Origin: a virus
DNA: 64,000 nt
Virus record (IMG/VR): IMGVR_UViG_3300010391_000120
Span: 1-64,000 of that record
Strand: one strand, 5' to 3'
The stretch's first letter is position 1, and every line of letters starts with the position of its first letter. Shown here piece by piece: positions 8,393 through 17,456 of the stretch. The position numbers were made by a program, and so were the translations under genes. Below the pieces are notes generated by a model, which was not told the origin of the DNA, searched no databases, and worked only from the letters and a program-made list of their open reading frames with translations.

Positions 8393-9525
8393 GTGATTAT
8401 GATAAAAATGAAGGATTAAGTTTTTCTGATGTTTTTAATGATGATCAAATATCCGCGGAACAACGCCCTCCCGAAATGCTCAGACCAATGGAGGAAACCG
8501 ATGTCCCCATCCAGGCTAAAAACCTTTTTGCGGGACTTTGGGAAAGCGACTTGCTTACCGAGACTCATCTTCAGGATCTCTTCCACGCAACAGGTGAGTC
8601 CAATCTACTGCAAATACTTAAGGATGATTCCTTAAAACTTGCTTTTGCTGGCGGAACCGAAGCTGATTTATTCTACAATAAAGGTTATCAATTCTTCTTG
8701 TCCACAATGAGACAGAAGTATGGTAATTACGCTAGAGATATTGGTAAAGAAACAGGTTACATCAAATATAATGTTATAATTCATCTTGATGGTAGTGCTT
8801 TGACTGCTGCTGGATTTAAAGTATTTCCTATTGATTATTGGAGTCATGGGCCCGAATATTCTGAGCAAGAAGAACGAGTGGTTTCTAATAAAGATGAAAT
8901 AACTCCTCTTAAAAAGTTCATAAAAGATGTTCATGTATATATTTCTACAGATTTAAAACATCAACCAACTATAGAACGAATTCATGAAATTAGTAATATA
9001 GCTCCATCTAAAGGGATTAAAGTATATTTCTATAAACCACAAGATGTTCAGTATTTTAAAGCGCAAAGAACCGAAAAAGCCGTAACTGATGTAAATAAAA
9101 TCCTACCTCCAGCACAATTGTCCCCAGATGATATAGAACACAAGGAATGGATAAAAACTCATTGTGGTAGGCATGATAGAGATAAATCTACATATCTTCA
9201 CTCTTTTATGAGAATATATAACCACGATTATTCTCAGGTTGAGAAATTTCCTGATAGTAGTGTTATGAAATGGCTTCTATGGTATCCCCATGATGCTATA
9301 TCTCAATTATTTTGTGATGCTCATAACTACAAACCCAAACACATTTCTGTATTCCGTGATATTGTGGCGGCAATTAAAAAAGAAGGATTAAAAACATTTA
9401 GAGAACTTATAGAGTTGGTAATGAAACGAGAGAAAGAAAGATATAAAAAACAGCAAGAATTGGAGGATTTAAAAGAAATACGAGAGTATAAAAGACAAGT
9501 TGAAGATATTATGAAGACGAAATGA
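8389..9525 (+). CDS. ART-like fold protein, possible virion ADP-ribosyltransferase
   Basis: 378 residues. LFHATGESNLLQILKDDSLK, then YQFFLSTMRQKYG, then EYSEQEERVVS follows the H-[YF]-E order seen in ADP-ribosyltransferase/KptA-like folds: His in FHATG, aromatic-Leu-Ser in FFLSTMR, Glu in EQEER. The C-terminus is a charged helix (KREKERYKKQQELEDLKE). Lying among late genes, it could be packaged and act on host proteins like T4 Alt, but that is inference. It could also be a fold relative without activity. Confidence 0.45.
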   Translation: MSDYDKNEGLSFSDVFNDDQISAEQRPPEMLRPMEETDVPIQAKNLFAGLWESDLLTETHLQDLFHATGESNLLQILKDDSLKLAFAGGTEADLFYNKGYQFFLSTMRQKYGNYARDIGKETGYIKYNVIIHLDGSALTAAGFKVFPIDYWSHGPEYSEQEERVVSNKDEITPLKKFIKDVHVYISTDLKHQPTIERIHEISNIAPSKGIKVYFYKPQDVQYFKAQRTEKAVTDVNKILPPAQLSPDDIEHKEWIKTHCGRHDRDKSTYLHSFMRIYNHDYSQVEKFPDSSVMKWLLWYPHDAISQLFCDAHNYKPKHISVFRDIVAAIKKEGLKTFRELIELVMKREKERYKKQQELEDLKEIREYKRQVEDIMKTK

Positions 9526-9536
9526 TTGCCGTCTAA

Positions 9537-9544
9537 TATTTATA
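9537..9544 (+). promoter_or_regulatory. Late-type promoter box TATTTATA
   Basis: TATTTATA ends 7 nt before ATG 9552; the gap (TACATAG) holds no ribosome site. Confidence 0.5.
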
Positions 9545-9551
9545 TACATAG

Positions 9552-9980
9552 ATGAAACCTGAAAAGAAAGAGGAATTTAAACTCAATCTAGCCGAGTTAT
9601 TTAAGCATCTTCAGGAGGAGCTTAAATTAAGATCGGTTCCTAAATTATTTTTAGTGGAAGATCAAAAAAATGCTGATAAAATATTAGGAAAAACAGGTTA
9701 TTATGATCCATCTAAAAGAGAAATTCATTTATTTATAACTGATCGTCATCCGAAGGATATACTTCGTAGCTTTAGCCACGAATGCGTCCATCATTGGGAC
9801 CATGAAAGAGGAAAATTAGATAATTCTAATAACACTGGTCATGACCCCATGTATGCTCAAAATAATAAAGAACTAAGGGAAGCTGAAAAAAGGGCCTACA
9901 TGCTTGGAAACCTGTGCTTTCGCGATTGGGAAGATTATAAAAAAGAAAAAGATAGAAAATCTGGTAAAAAAGGTGTATAA
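9552..9980 (+). CDS. HExxH zinc metallopeptidase-like protein, 142 aa
   Basis: FSHECVHHWDHE near residue 79 holds an HExxH zinc site, with a downstream helix carrying Glu (LREAEKRAYMLG) as a possible third ligand. The short single-domain form resembles phage SprT/minigluzincin-like peptidases. A late promoter box stands directly before it. Possible roles are virion maturation or an injected protease; the substrate is unknown. Confidence 0.65.
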   Translation: MKPEKKEEFKLNLAELFKHLQEELKLRSVPKLFLVEDQKNADKILGKTGYYDPSKREIHLFITDRHPKDILRSFSHECVHHWDHERGKLDNSNNTGHDPMYAQNNKELREAEKRAYMLGNLCFRDWEDYKKEKDRKSGKKGV

Positions 9981-9986
9981 TATTTT

Positions 9987-11102
9987 ATGATAAGAATATC
10001 AAAAGAAAAATTTATACAAAAATGTAATAAAATACATAAAAGTAAATATGATTATTCTTTATCTGAATATGTAAATAATAAAACAAAATTAAAAATAATA
10101 TGCCCCATTCACGGAGAATTTTTAATGAGACCCGATTCTCATTTAAAAACTTCAGGATGCAAAAAGTGTTCTCAATTTAGTAGAAGATATACAAAAAATG
10201 AATTTATAATAGAAGCTAATAATATTCATAATAATAAATATGATTATTCATTGGTTGAATATAAAACCAATAAAATTTCGGTTAAAATAATTTGTATAAA
10301 ACACGGAGAGTTTTTAATGAGACCTGATTCTCATTTAAATGGTCAGGGATGTAAATGGTGTGGAGTAGAAAAACGTTCAGTAGAATGTATGAAATCTACC
10401 AAATCATTTATAGATGAATGTGTAATCATTCACGGAAAAAAATTTGATTATTCAACTGTAGTTTATTTAGGACCGAATGAAAAAATAAAAATAAAATGTA
10501 ATAAATGTAATTATATATTTGAACAAACTTCTGGTAATCATTTATATAATGAGCAAGGGTGTCCAAAATGCTTTAACAATCTCAAAATGACAAATGAATT
10601 ATTCAAAGAAAAGGCAGAAAAAATTCATAAAAATAATCTATATGATTATTCTTTAGTTAATTATATAAACACTTCAACTCCCGTATTTATAAAATGTAAT
10701 AAATGCAATAACATTTTTAAACAAAAACCAAATGATCATTTAGGTGGACACGGGTGTTCTAAATGTTTTCATATTATTAGTAAAAATGAAAGTAAATTTT
10801 TAGATTATTTAAATATTGAAAATAGACAAGAATACGTAAAACCATATAGAGTTGATGGTATAAAGGATAATGTTATTTATGAATTTCTCGGAGATTATTG
10901 GCATGGAAATCCTGAAAAATATAATCCAAATGATATTAACAAAAGATCTAAAAAAACATTTGGCGAATTATATAGTAGAACTGTGGACAAATTTTTCAAA
11001 CTAAAAAATGGTGGATATTCTATAAAATATATCTGGGAATCGGATTGGAATAATTTTAAAAAAGGAAATTCCATTTTTCCAAATATAAAGGAGTTCATCT
11101 AA
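9987..11102 (+). CDS. Homing endonuclease, zinc-repeat type with Vsr-like nuclease
   Basis: 371 residues, a paralogue of the gene at 7283: four KYDYS...CPxHGEF...CxxC units, then YVKPYRVDGIKDNVIYEF and LGDYWHGNP. Two repeat units share the exact segment HGEFLMRPDSHL, a recent internal duplication. The stop codon shares one base with the next ATG (TAATG). Confidence 0.8.
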   Translation: MIRISKEKFIQKCNKIHKSKYDYSLSEYVNNKTKLKIICPIHGEFLMRPDSHLKTSGCKKCSQFSRRYTKNEFIIEANNIHNNKYDYSLVEYKTNKISVKIICIKHGEFLMRPDSHLNGQGCKWCGVEKRSVECMKSTKSFIDECVIIHGKKFDYSTVVYLGPNEKIKIKCNKCNYIFEQTSGNHLYNEQGCPKCFNNLKMTNELFKEKAEKIHKNNLYDYSLVNYINTSTPVFIKCNKCNNIFKQKPNDHLGGHGCSKCFHIISKNESKFLDYLNIENRQEYVKPYRVDGIKDNVIYEFLGDYWHGNPEKYNPNDINKRSKKTFGELYSRTVDKFFKLKNGGYSIKYIWESDWNNFKKGNSIFPNIKEFI

Positions 11103-11611
11103 TGAACATTCATTATGATCAAAAATCCGGAATAGGTTCAGTTCCTGATAATCAATCTGTAGATTATAAAGGATTTAAAGCTTGGATGGCTCCTGATATG
11201 TTTCTTCGGTTAGCTAAAAAAATATTTATTGACCCTCAAGATACCACCTATCTTTTTCTTAAAAATGCCATTAAACATGGTAAACCAATAGGATCTCCAT
11301 TTTTAAGTATAGAATGGGATATTTCTAAGAGAGTATGGAATATTTGGGATCACGAAGGAAGACATCGTGTTCAAGCTATTAAAGATTTATGGCCCAATGA
11401 ATCAATTGAAGTTCATATCTTCCCTGGAAGTGGTATTAGAGCCAGAGATATAACTCCTGATATGCTACAAAGTTTTATGAGTGGTGTATCCGCTCAGGAT
11501 AAAACATTTGTAAAAAATCCTACTAGTGAAATAGAGTGGAAAGGACAAAAAATTACTCCTCAATCACAAACTGGTGCTCCTCCACCTACTTCTCCTCCAA
11601 TGTTTGAATAG
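11102..11611 (+). CDS. ParB/DGR-like fold protein, 169 aa
   Basis: WDHEGRHRVQAIKDL near residue 81 matches the (D)GRHR motif of ParB-nuclease-like domains, which bind nucleotide or DNA. A Pro-rich C-terminus (QTGAPPPTSPPMFE) ends the frame. Its function in the phage is unknown. The following 70 nt stay open in the -1 frame and read straight into the next gene. Confidence 0.55.
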   Translation: MNIHYDQKSGIGSVPDNQSVDYKGFKAWMAPDMFLRLAKKIFIDPQDTTYLFLKNAIKHGKPIGSPFLSIEWDISKRVWNIWDHEGRHRVQAIKDLWPNESIEVHIFPGSGIRARDITPDMLQSFMSGVSAQDKTFVKNPTSEIEWKGQKITPQSQTGAPPPTSPPMFE

Positions 11612-11679
11612 AAAATCCACCACTTCAACAAAGGTTATCTCAAGCTCACGATAAACTATACCAACAATTCCAAAAGATA

Positions 11680-12117
11680 TTGAATAAAGAAAAACCATGC
11701 AAATTTGATAAAAAGGGAGGTTGTGCTGGAAGTCATGCTGGTTTTGTTCAACCTAAAGATGTTTGTTGTGGTGGTTGTGAACATCATGGAAAAAAAGGAT
11801 GTACAACTCAGTCTCTAGGTTGTAAGGCTTGGGCTTGTGGTTATATGAGACCAAATCTTAGTCCAGAAGCTCAAAAACAGTGGGATATTCTTAAAAATAA
11901 AACTTATGATAGTGGAATGTCAGGGATTAGAGTTACAAAGGAAGAAGAAATACAAAATGCTCTTAATAGGATTAAGGGGAGAGTATTTCTTATGAGAAGA
12001 AAAAGGTGGATAGAGAATTATTTATCTACTCATCCTAGAGCCACTGAATATAATGCTTGGGATGCTTGGGATGCTTTTGATAGTGCTTATCCTAATAGAG
12101 AACTTCCTCCAACATGA
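11680..12117 (+). CDS. Cys-rich zinc-binding protein, about 145 aa
   Basis: Seven to eight Cys in the first 50 residues (CKFDKKGGC, CCGGCEHHGKKGC, GCKAWACGY) suggest one or two zinc sites, followed by a basic helix (KGRVFLMRRKRWIENYL). No ATG is available: TTG 11680 is the first start-like codon. The frame is open back to 11608, and the translated extension (IENPPLQQRLSQAHDKLYQQ) looks like protein, so the true start or a -1 shift from the upstream gene is unresolved. It overlaps the next gene by 4 nt. Confidence 0.6.
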   Translation: MNKEKPCKFDKKGGCAGSHAGFVQPKDVCCGGCEHHGKKGCTTQSLGCKAWACGYMRPNLSPEAQKQWDILKNKTYDSGMSGIRVTKEEEIQNALNRIKGRVFLMRRKRWIENYLSTHPRATEYNAWDAWDAFDSAYPNRELPPT

Positions 12118-12413
12118 AAAAAGAATATCCAAGTCCTCATGGAACCCAAAAGGTTTCGTTTCCATATAAAGGAAAAAACGTAGCTTATTTACATGGATTG
12201 TATGTAAATCCGAAGCATAGAGGTAAAGGTGAAGGAAGAGATATGATGGAAAGAATTGCTGCTGATGCTGATGGAGGTAATATAATTCTTTTACTTCATA
12301 CTAGAGAAGATATGAAACCATTTTTTGAGAAATGGGGGTTTGATGAGGCACGAAAAACCAAATTTGGAATTTTAATGTTTAGACAACCAAATAGAAAAAC
12401 AGGACTAGTATGA
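12114..12413 (+). CDS. GNAT-family N-acetyltransferase, 99 aa
   Basis: LHGLYVNPKHRGKGEGRDMMERI near residues 26-48 is motif A of GNAT acetyltransferases (the R-G-x-G acetyl-CoA loop). It is followed by a strand and FFEKWGFDEARK, the usual end motif. The domain is short but complete in motifs A and B. The acceptor is unknown. The start and stop codons both overlap neighbours by 4 nt. Confidence 0.75.
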   Translation: MKKEYPSPHGTQKVSFPYKGKNVAYLHGLYVNPKHRGKGEGRDMMERIAADADGGNIILLLHTREDMKPFFEKWGFDEARKTKFGILMFRQPNRKTGLV

Positions 12414-12871
12414 GTGAAGTTAAAATTATCACAGAAGGACAGGAAGAGTTTGAAGAGTATCCTGATATGACTACAAGTGTGGTTCCAGATTTCACTCAAA
12501 TATTAAAACAACGAATAGTCCCCGCTATCCAGCCTAATCTTCCTGGTTTCGACCCCCACCAGATGATGGTTAAAAAACACAAAATTGAAACAGGAGAAAT
12601 AGCCCCAGATTCAGTTCCAGAAGTTAAATGGCCAGATAAAGATATTAAAGCTTTAGAAGAGTTTTGTAAGCAGTATGGGATTGTGGGATTTAGTAGTAAA
12701 CTACATCCATCTGTTGCTTTAGCTTTTTTAAAAGATAAAATGGGATTATTTGATAAACCATTATCCGAAAGAATCCCGATTGGTTATGAAAAAACAGGCA
12801 TAAAGAACATTTATAATTCTAATTATCCTTATAATAAACCTGATGATAGAAGGAAAATTATAAGTGGGTAA
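12410..12871 (+). CDS. Hypothetical protein, 153 aa
   Basis: An acidic N-terminus (GQEEFEEYPD) leads into a helical part with KALEEFCKQYGIVGF and ALAFLKDKMG, and a basic C-terminus. It is coupled to the upstream GNAT by ATGA. No family recognised. Confidence 0.6.
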   Translation: MSEVKIITEGQEEFEEYPDMTTSVVPDFTQILKQRIVPAIQPNLPGFDPHQMMVKKHKIETGEIAPDSVPEVKWPDKDIKALEEFCKQYGIVGFSSKLHPSVALAFLKDKMGLFDKPLSERIPIGYEKTGIKNIYNSNYPYNKPDDRRKIISG

Positions 12872-12872
12872 T

Positions 12873-13031
12873 ATGACAAATGGAATATATAAAGTTGTAA
12901 ACAAGATATCTTGTAGTGTTGATACTCCTACTGTACAGAGTGTAAATTTTCCGTACCATCACCCCTTCAATATTAATGTTAACTACCCCTATCAATATCC
13001 CACAGATAAACGAGTGGTTTTAAATGGATAA
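12873..13031 (+). CDS. Small protein, 52 aa
   Basis: ATG 12873 lies one base past the previous stop; the frame ends at TAA 13029-13031. The product is rich in Tyr, Pro, Asn and Val (VNFPYHHPFNINVNYPYQYP). No family recognised. Spacing supports it as a gene. Confidence 0.5.
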   Translation: MTNGIYKVVNKISCSVDTPTVQSVNFPYHHPFNINVNYPYQYPTDKRVVLNG

Positions 13032-13072
13032 TATAGAATATTATTTCTATATATTATTAGAAAAGATTTAAT

Positions 13073-14044
13073 ATGAATAAGTTTATAATGTATTTAATGT
13101 CAGCTATCACTCTTCCTACTTTAATGGGATGTTCTAGTCTTTTAAAGAATAATGAAGGAATTTTTGGAAAATCTAGTAAAAATACTGCTGCTGCTGCTTC
13201 AGATATAAGAGACATAAATACTAAATTAGCTGAAACAGATCAAACACGTTTAACTCATATCGGTGCGTGGTCAAAAGGTGTAGAATACTCACTAGATAAA
13301 TCCACTAATAGAAATGAACCAGCAATATCAACTGCCAAGACTATTAATACTAGAGTTGAAGAGTTAGCAAATAAACCTGAGATGGAAGAACTTAAACAAG
13401 TTTATAAAATTGTAGATTCATTCCTAACTAATACAGTCGAAGGTCAAAAACTTTTGAATAAAAAAGATAAGGAGATTATACATCTCGAAGATACCATTAC
13501 TGAATTAAATCAAGAAAAACAAGATGCGATCAAAATATATACTCAAATTGCTGAAGCAAATGCTGCTAAAGCAGATCAATATAAAACAACTATACAACAA
13601 TTAGATGGTAACTGGGGTATAAACGCGATGTGGTACGGCATTAAGAAATTTTTCTCTCGCATAGCATTAACTTTAGGTATTTTAACAGTTCTCTTTATTA
13701 TACTGCGTATTTTGGCAACCACCAATCCAATTGCGGCATCAATATTTGCTATTTTTAATCAAATTGGAAGTTGGTTAATTAATATGTTAAAAGGCATATT
13801 TCCCAAGGCTGCATCTATATCTGGTCTAGTTCCTCATACAGATTTTCAAGGATATAAAACTACCCTTACTAAGATAGTCGATGCTATCGAAGTTGTCAAG
13901 TCTAAAGAGGCAACTTTAAAAACTACTAATCCTACCCAATGCATTAGTATAAGTGATTTATCCACTGAAATAGCAAAATCCTTCGATTCTGCTGATACTG
14001 CTCGTGTAGATGATACAAAAAAAAGTCTACTCTGGAAACTATAA
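13073..14044 (+). CDS. Lipoprotein with coiled coil and internal membrane segments, 323 aa
   Basis: A signal peptide with a lipobox (PTLMGC, Cys about residue 20) indicates a lipid-anchored protein. A long helical region with heptads (HLEDTITELNQEKQDAIKIY) is followed by two hydrophobic stretches (IALTLGILTVLFIILRILA and ASIFAIFNQIGSWLINML). The layout is unusual, since a lipid anchor and membrane helices lie in one chain. It could act in envelope attachment, superinfection exclusion or lysis. A related lipoprotein may be the one at 29766. Confidence 0.65.
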   Translation: MNKFIMYLMSAITLPTLMGCSSLLKNNEGIFGKSSKNTAAAASDIRDINTKLAETDQTRLTHIGAWSKGVEYSLDKSTNRNEPAISTAKTINTRVEELANKPEMEELKQVYKIVDSFLTNTVEGQKLLNKKDKEIIHLEDTITELNQEKQDAIKIYTQIAEANAAKADQYKTTIQQLDGNWGINAMWYGIKKFFSRIALTLGILTVLFIILRILATTNPIAASIFAIFNQIGSWLINMLKGIFPKAASISGLVPHTDFQGYKTTLTKIVDAIEVVKSKEATLKTTNPTQCISISDLSTEIAKSFDSADTARVDDTKKSLLWKL

Positions 14045-14115
14045 AGTAATATAATATCTTGAGTTTTTAGCAAAAATGAGTGATATTAAGATAAGTATCA
14101 CTACATATAGATTAT

Positions 14116-14409
14116 ATGAAATATTACATAAATGACACAACAGTAGGTAAGTACGTTTATTTTACTAAAATAAATGAATTGGTTTCTTATTATGATAAGT
14201 TTATTCCAAGAGCGTATAATATGACTAAACCTCAATTTATACAACATTTAATTGACCTTGGCCATGGATATGATGATGGAAAAGGAGTTATGTTGACAAG
14301 AGCAATCACTGAAAATTATAACGTCGGCGTTCTTAGAAACGATGGTAAACACGAACGAACAGACATCTTTGAAGCTACCAGCTTTACAGATGAAGGTTAC
14401 GGAGACTAA
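14116..14409 (+). CDS. Hypothetical protein, 97 aa
   Basis: The compact globular sequence has IQHLIDLGHGYDDGKG and EHERTDIFEATSFTDE-like acidic segments. It is followed 27 nt later by the helicase gene. No family recognised. The 71-nt gap upstream (14045-14115) holds no clear signal. Confidence 0.55.
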   Translation: MKYYINDTTVGKYVYFTKINELVSYYDKFIPRAYNMTKPQFIQHLIDLGHGYDDGKGVMLTRAITENYNVGVLRNDGKHERTDIFEATSFTDEGYGD

Positions 14410-14436
14410 TAATATTTTCCGTAAAAATGTTACGAG

Positions 14437-16047
14437 ATGGTCAACTTTGAAATAAAGTGGTCAGAGCCATATAAAGTCCAAGATAAAGATGGCGTTGACA
14501 AGTGGAGAAGGCATTGGATTATACCTCCTCTCAATCGTTCTTCATTCTTTAATTTTTGGAATCGTCAGAAATATAAGTTGTGGAGTGAAGGATTCTCTGT
14601 AGCGAAACAAGACACAGAATGGGTTGTATATGAAACTAAACTGTGTATTGAAAACTTCAAGTCATTCAAAGGCACTCCAACACCAAAAGTAAAAGAAGAA
14701 GATTTTTGGCTCCCACCCTATAAAGTTAAAAATGAATCTGGGTTGAGGCCGTGGCAGGTGGAAACTATATCATCTTTGGTTCCCATAATAAATAAATTTG
14801 GTGCTGCTGTAGATGGATCAGAATTAGGAACAGGAAAAACTTTTTCTGCTATAGGAATTGTTAGAGAATTAAACTGTCTATTTGTAGTTGTTTGTCCTAA
14901 ATCCATAAAGCATCAATGGGAAAATGTAATATGTAATCACTTTAAATTAAAAGATAAATTATTAGGAATTATAAATTATGAACTTTTAATTAGAGGCAGA
15001 CCTGATTCAGAAATTGCTTCTTATATAACTAATAGAAAAACGCATAGAGAAAAATTTACATGGAAAATTCCAAGAAATACTATAATTTTGTGGGATGAAA
15101 GTCATAGATTAAAAAATTTTAAAACCAAAAATAGTAAATGTTGTATGGAAGCATTTAAACAAGGTTACAAAATGTTATTTTTAAGTGCTTCATTAGCATC
15201 TACTCCATTGGAGTTAAGAACTGTGGGAACAGTATTAGGACTTTTTAAAGGCGCATCAGCATATTATCAATGGTGTTATGATCACGGTGTAAGCAAAGGG
15301 CACTGGGGCTTAATTTTTGATAATGATCCGATTAAATTAAAGAAAATACATAGATATATTTTTATAGAAAGAGGAGTAAGAAAGAAACGAGATTTAATTC
15401 CAAATTTTCCTGAAACAGAAATTATTGTAGATTCTTATGATTTAGATGAAGAAAATACAAAAAAAATAAATCAAATTTATTCTGAAATGAAACAAGAATT
15501 AAAAATCATAGAACAAAAAATAAAGAATGATGGTGAAAGTGAATTGACGATTAGATTAAGAGCATTACAAAAAACCGAAATTTTAAAAATACCACTGATT
15601 GAAGAAATGATATTAGATTCTGTTGAATCAGGAATGTCAGTAGTTGTGTTTCTTAACTTTTCAGCATCTATTGAAGCTTTATCTAAAAAGTTAAATGTAA
15701 ATTGTATATATGATGGTAGAGTTGGAGATAAAAAACGATTAGAAAATATAAGAAAATTTCAATTGAATGAAGAAAAAATATTAATAACTAATAGTGGAGC
15801 TGCTCGTGAAGGATTAAACTTAGGAGATGAACACGGGGGATTTCCTCGACTTTCGATTATTTCTCCAAACGATTCTGCTCAAAAAATGAAACAATGTTTA
15901 GGGAGAATTCATCGAGAAAATTCTAAAAGTAAAAGTGTACAAAAACTGATTTATATTTCAGGTACTGCTGAGGAGGACGTTATGAAAAATGTTCAACAAA
16001 AAATTAGTAATATTGATTTAATTCACGATGGAGATCTTAAAATTTAA
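14437..16047 (+). CDS. SNF2-like superfamily 2 helicase
   Basis: 536 residues with a full set of SF2 motifs: motif I SELGTGKTFSAIG near residue 128, motif II LWDESHRLKN near 219, motif III LSASLAST near 249, and motif VI QCLGRIHRENS near 486. The DESH box and QxxGRxHR place it with SNF2-like or UvsW-like DNA translocases. These remodel forks or recombination intermediates, or displace proteins from DNA. It is followed by a HEG 11 nt downstream. Confidence 0.88.
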   Translation: MVNFEIKWSEPYKVQDKDGVDKWRRHWIIPPLNRSSFFNFWNRQKYKLWSEGFSVAKQDTEWVVYETKLCIENFKSFKGTPTPKVKEEDFWLPPYKVKNESGLRPWQVETISSLVPIINKFGAAVDGSELGTGKTFSAIGIVRELNCLFVVVCPKSIKHQWENVICNHFKLKDKLLGIINYELLIRGRPDSEIASYITNRKTHREKFTWKIPRNTIILWDESHRLKNFKTKNSKCCMEAFKQGYKMLFLSASLASTPLELRTVGTVLGLFKGASAYYQWCYDHGVSKGHWGLIFDNDPIKLKKIHRYIFIERGVRKKRDLIPNFPETEIIVDSYDLDEENTKKINQIYSEMKQELKIIEQKIKNDGESELTIRLRALQKTEILKIPLIEEMILDSVESGMSVVVFLNFSASIEALSKKLNVNCIYDGRVGDKKRLENIRKFQLNEEKILITNSGAAREGLNLGDEHGGFPRLSIISPNDSAQKMKQCLGRIHRENSKSKSVQKLIYISGTAEEDVMKNVQQKISNIDLIHDGDLKI

Positions 16048-16058
16048 TATATATTATT

Positions 16059-16784
16059 ATGAAATATATTAGAAAATGTATACAATGTGAACAAAAAATA
16101 ATTATAAATTCGACTTCTTCATATTATGATTCTATAAAAAGATATAAAAATTATATTTGTAAAAATTGTAGAAAATTAAATACTATTCTTAATAGACCAA
16201 AAAGAGAAGAATTATTTAAATTATGTCCAAAATGTGGAGAGAAACAAACTTATCTTAAAAGAAGCAATTTAAATTTAGCTATTAGAAAAAATGTAGAATG
16301 TCGTAAATGTTATAGAAAAAAATGCTTAGAAATTAAACAAACAGAAAAATACATAAAACAATGTCCGGTTTGTAAAAAAGAATTACATTATCCCAATAAA
16401 ACAAATTATATAAGATCAATAAAAGAAAACAGTGTATGTAGAGGATGTATAAAATTTATTAAAAAATATAATCCTAAATATAATCCCAATTATAATGAAA
16501 AAGCTTGTGATTTTATGGATTTGATAAACAAAGGAAAGGGATGGAATTTGAAACATGCTAGGAATAATGGTGCCGAAGTAATGATACTGTGGTATTATCC
16601 GGATGGTTATGATAAAGAAAGAAATATTGTTTTCGAATATGATGAGTTTTATCATAATCAACCTAAACAAAAAGAAAAAGATATTTGTAGAATGAACGAA
16701 ATAATTGGACATTTACATTGTAAGTTTTACAGATATAATGAAAAAACAAAAGAATTTAAAGAATATGAAGAAAAAACAATTTAG
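16059..16784 (+). CDS. Homing endonuclease, zinc-ribbon + Vsr-like nuclease
   Basis: 241 residues. Three CxxC-type ribbons (CIQCEQ, CPKCGE, CPVCKK) replace the NUMOD3 repeats of its relatives. The nuclease core has NEKACDFMDLINKGKGWNLK, ILWYYPDGYDKERNIVFEYD and EFYHNQP. The last 20 nt overlap the start of the next small gene, the usual insertion mode for HEGs in this window. Confidence 0.78.
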   Translation: MKYIRKCIQCEQKIIINSTSSYYDSIKRYKNYICKNCRKLNTILNRPKREELFKLCPKCGEKQTYLKRSNLNLAIRKNVECRKCYRKKCLEIKQTEKYIKQCPVCKKELHYPNKTNYIRSIKENSVCRGCIKFIKKYNPKYNPNYNEKACDFMDLINKGKGWNLKHARNNGAEVMILWYYPDGYDKERNIVFEYDEFYHNQPKQKEKDICRMNEIIGHLHCKFYRYNEKTKEFKEYEEKTI

Positions 16785-16932
16785 TGATGTTTATTCATCA
16801 GACAAAATTTATTTGATAGGTCATCGTGGTAATAATTTTTTAGATACTGGATTATTTGATATGTGGATAAAATGGTATTTTGGTTATATTAAAAATAGTA
16901 TTAAGAAGAAGGCCAGTCATGAAAAGTCATAG
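16765..16932 (+). CDS. Small protein, 55 aa
   Basis: ATG 16765 lies inside the end of the HEG. The product MKKKQFSDVYSSDKIYLIGH continues with an amphipathic aromatic helix (LFDMWIKWYFGYIKNSI) and a Lys-rich tail. It overlaps the following gene by 14 nt. No family recognised. Confidence 0.5.
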   Translation: MKKKQFSDVYSSDKIYLIGHRGNNFLDTGLFDMWIKWYFGYIKNSIKKKASHEKS

Positions 16933-17101
16933 TCATAAGCACAAATATCACGATACTGGTAAGCTTGTTTATCTTGAGTATGGTGGATATCAATTTCATT
17001 ATGAACAACAATGTAAATGTGGAAGAAAGAGATTAAGAAAAGGAAAAAGAAAATTATATGAAGAACTCTATGAGATCGAAACTGAAAAGAGTCGTAGTTA
17101 A
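16919..17101 (+). CDS. Small His/Cys protein, 60 aa
   Basis: ATG 16919 gives MKSHSHKHKYHDTGKL, then EQQCKCGRKRLRKGKRKLYE. The His-rich start, a CxC site and a very basic tail suggest zinc and nucleic-acid binding. It overlaps the next gene by 44 nt. Confidence 0.5.
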   Translation: MKSHSHKHKYHDTGKLVYLEYGGYQFHYEQQCKCGRKRLRKGKRKLYEELYEIETEKSRS

Positions 17102-17456
17102 GTGCTTGGATTGGATAGAAGAATTTGATATTGATCCAAATGTATTTGACGACATTTATATGGAAGCTGCTACTAGAGCTTTAGAAAAAAGAAAAGATGG
17201 AGAGAAGTTTCTTGTAACTGTGGTAATGGAAACTTACATTAAATCTGATGTTAAGAAATCACAAAAGCATTATGTTTATAATACATATTTTGTGTTAATT
17301 AACGCTGCTTTACATTTTAAAGCAGAAATGATGAGGTTAAACTTTCTAAAATCACATGGTATTGATTTGAGAAAAGAGAGTCTTAAAGGTGACGATAATG
17401 GAACAGAATCAAATAACTCAATCAATCCAACATCCCCTCCAACTTCCTCGAATTAA
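17058..17456 (+). CDS. Hypothetical protein, 132 aa
   Basis: A basic N-terminus (MKNSMRSKLKRVVVKC) and a helical core (FDDIYMEAATRALEKRKDG) lead to a Ser/Asn/Pro tail. The tail region overlaps the next gene in another frame by about 59 nt. No family recognised. Confidence 0.5.
   Translation: MKNSMRSKLKRVVVKCLDWIEEFDIDPNVFDDIYMEAATRALEKRKDGEKFLVTVVMETYIKSDVKKSQKHYVYNTYFVLINAALHFKAEMMRLNFLKSHGIDLRKESLKGDDNGTESNNSINPTSPPTSSN

Noticed and set aside
8429-8635. Overlapping plus-frame ORF within the ART-like gene
   Set aside because: Alternative-frame ORF without promoter or ribosome site; the 8389 frame carries the recognisable motifs.
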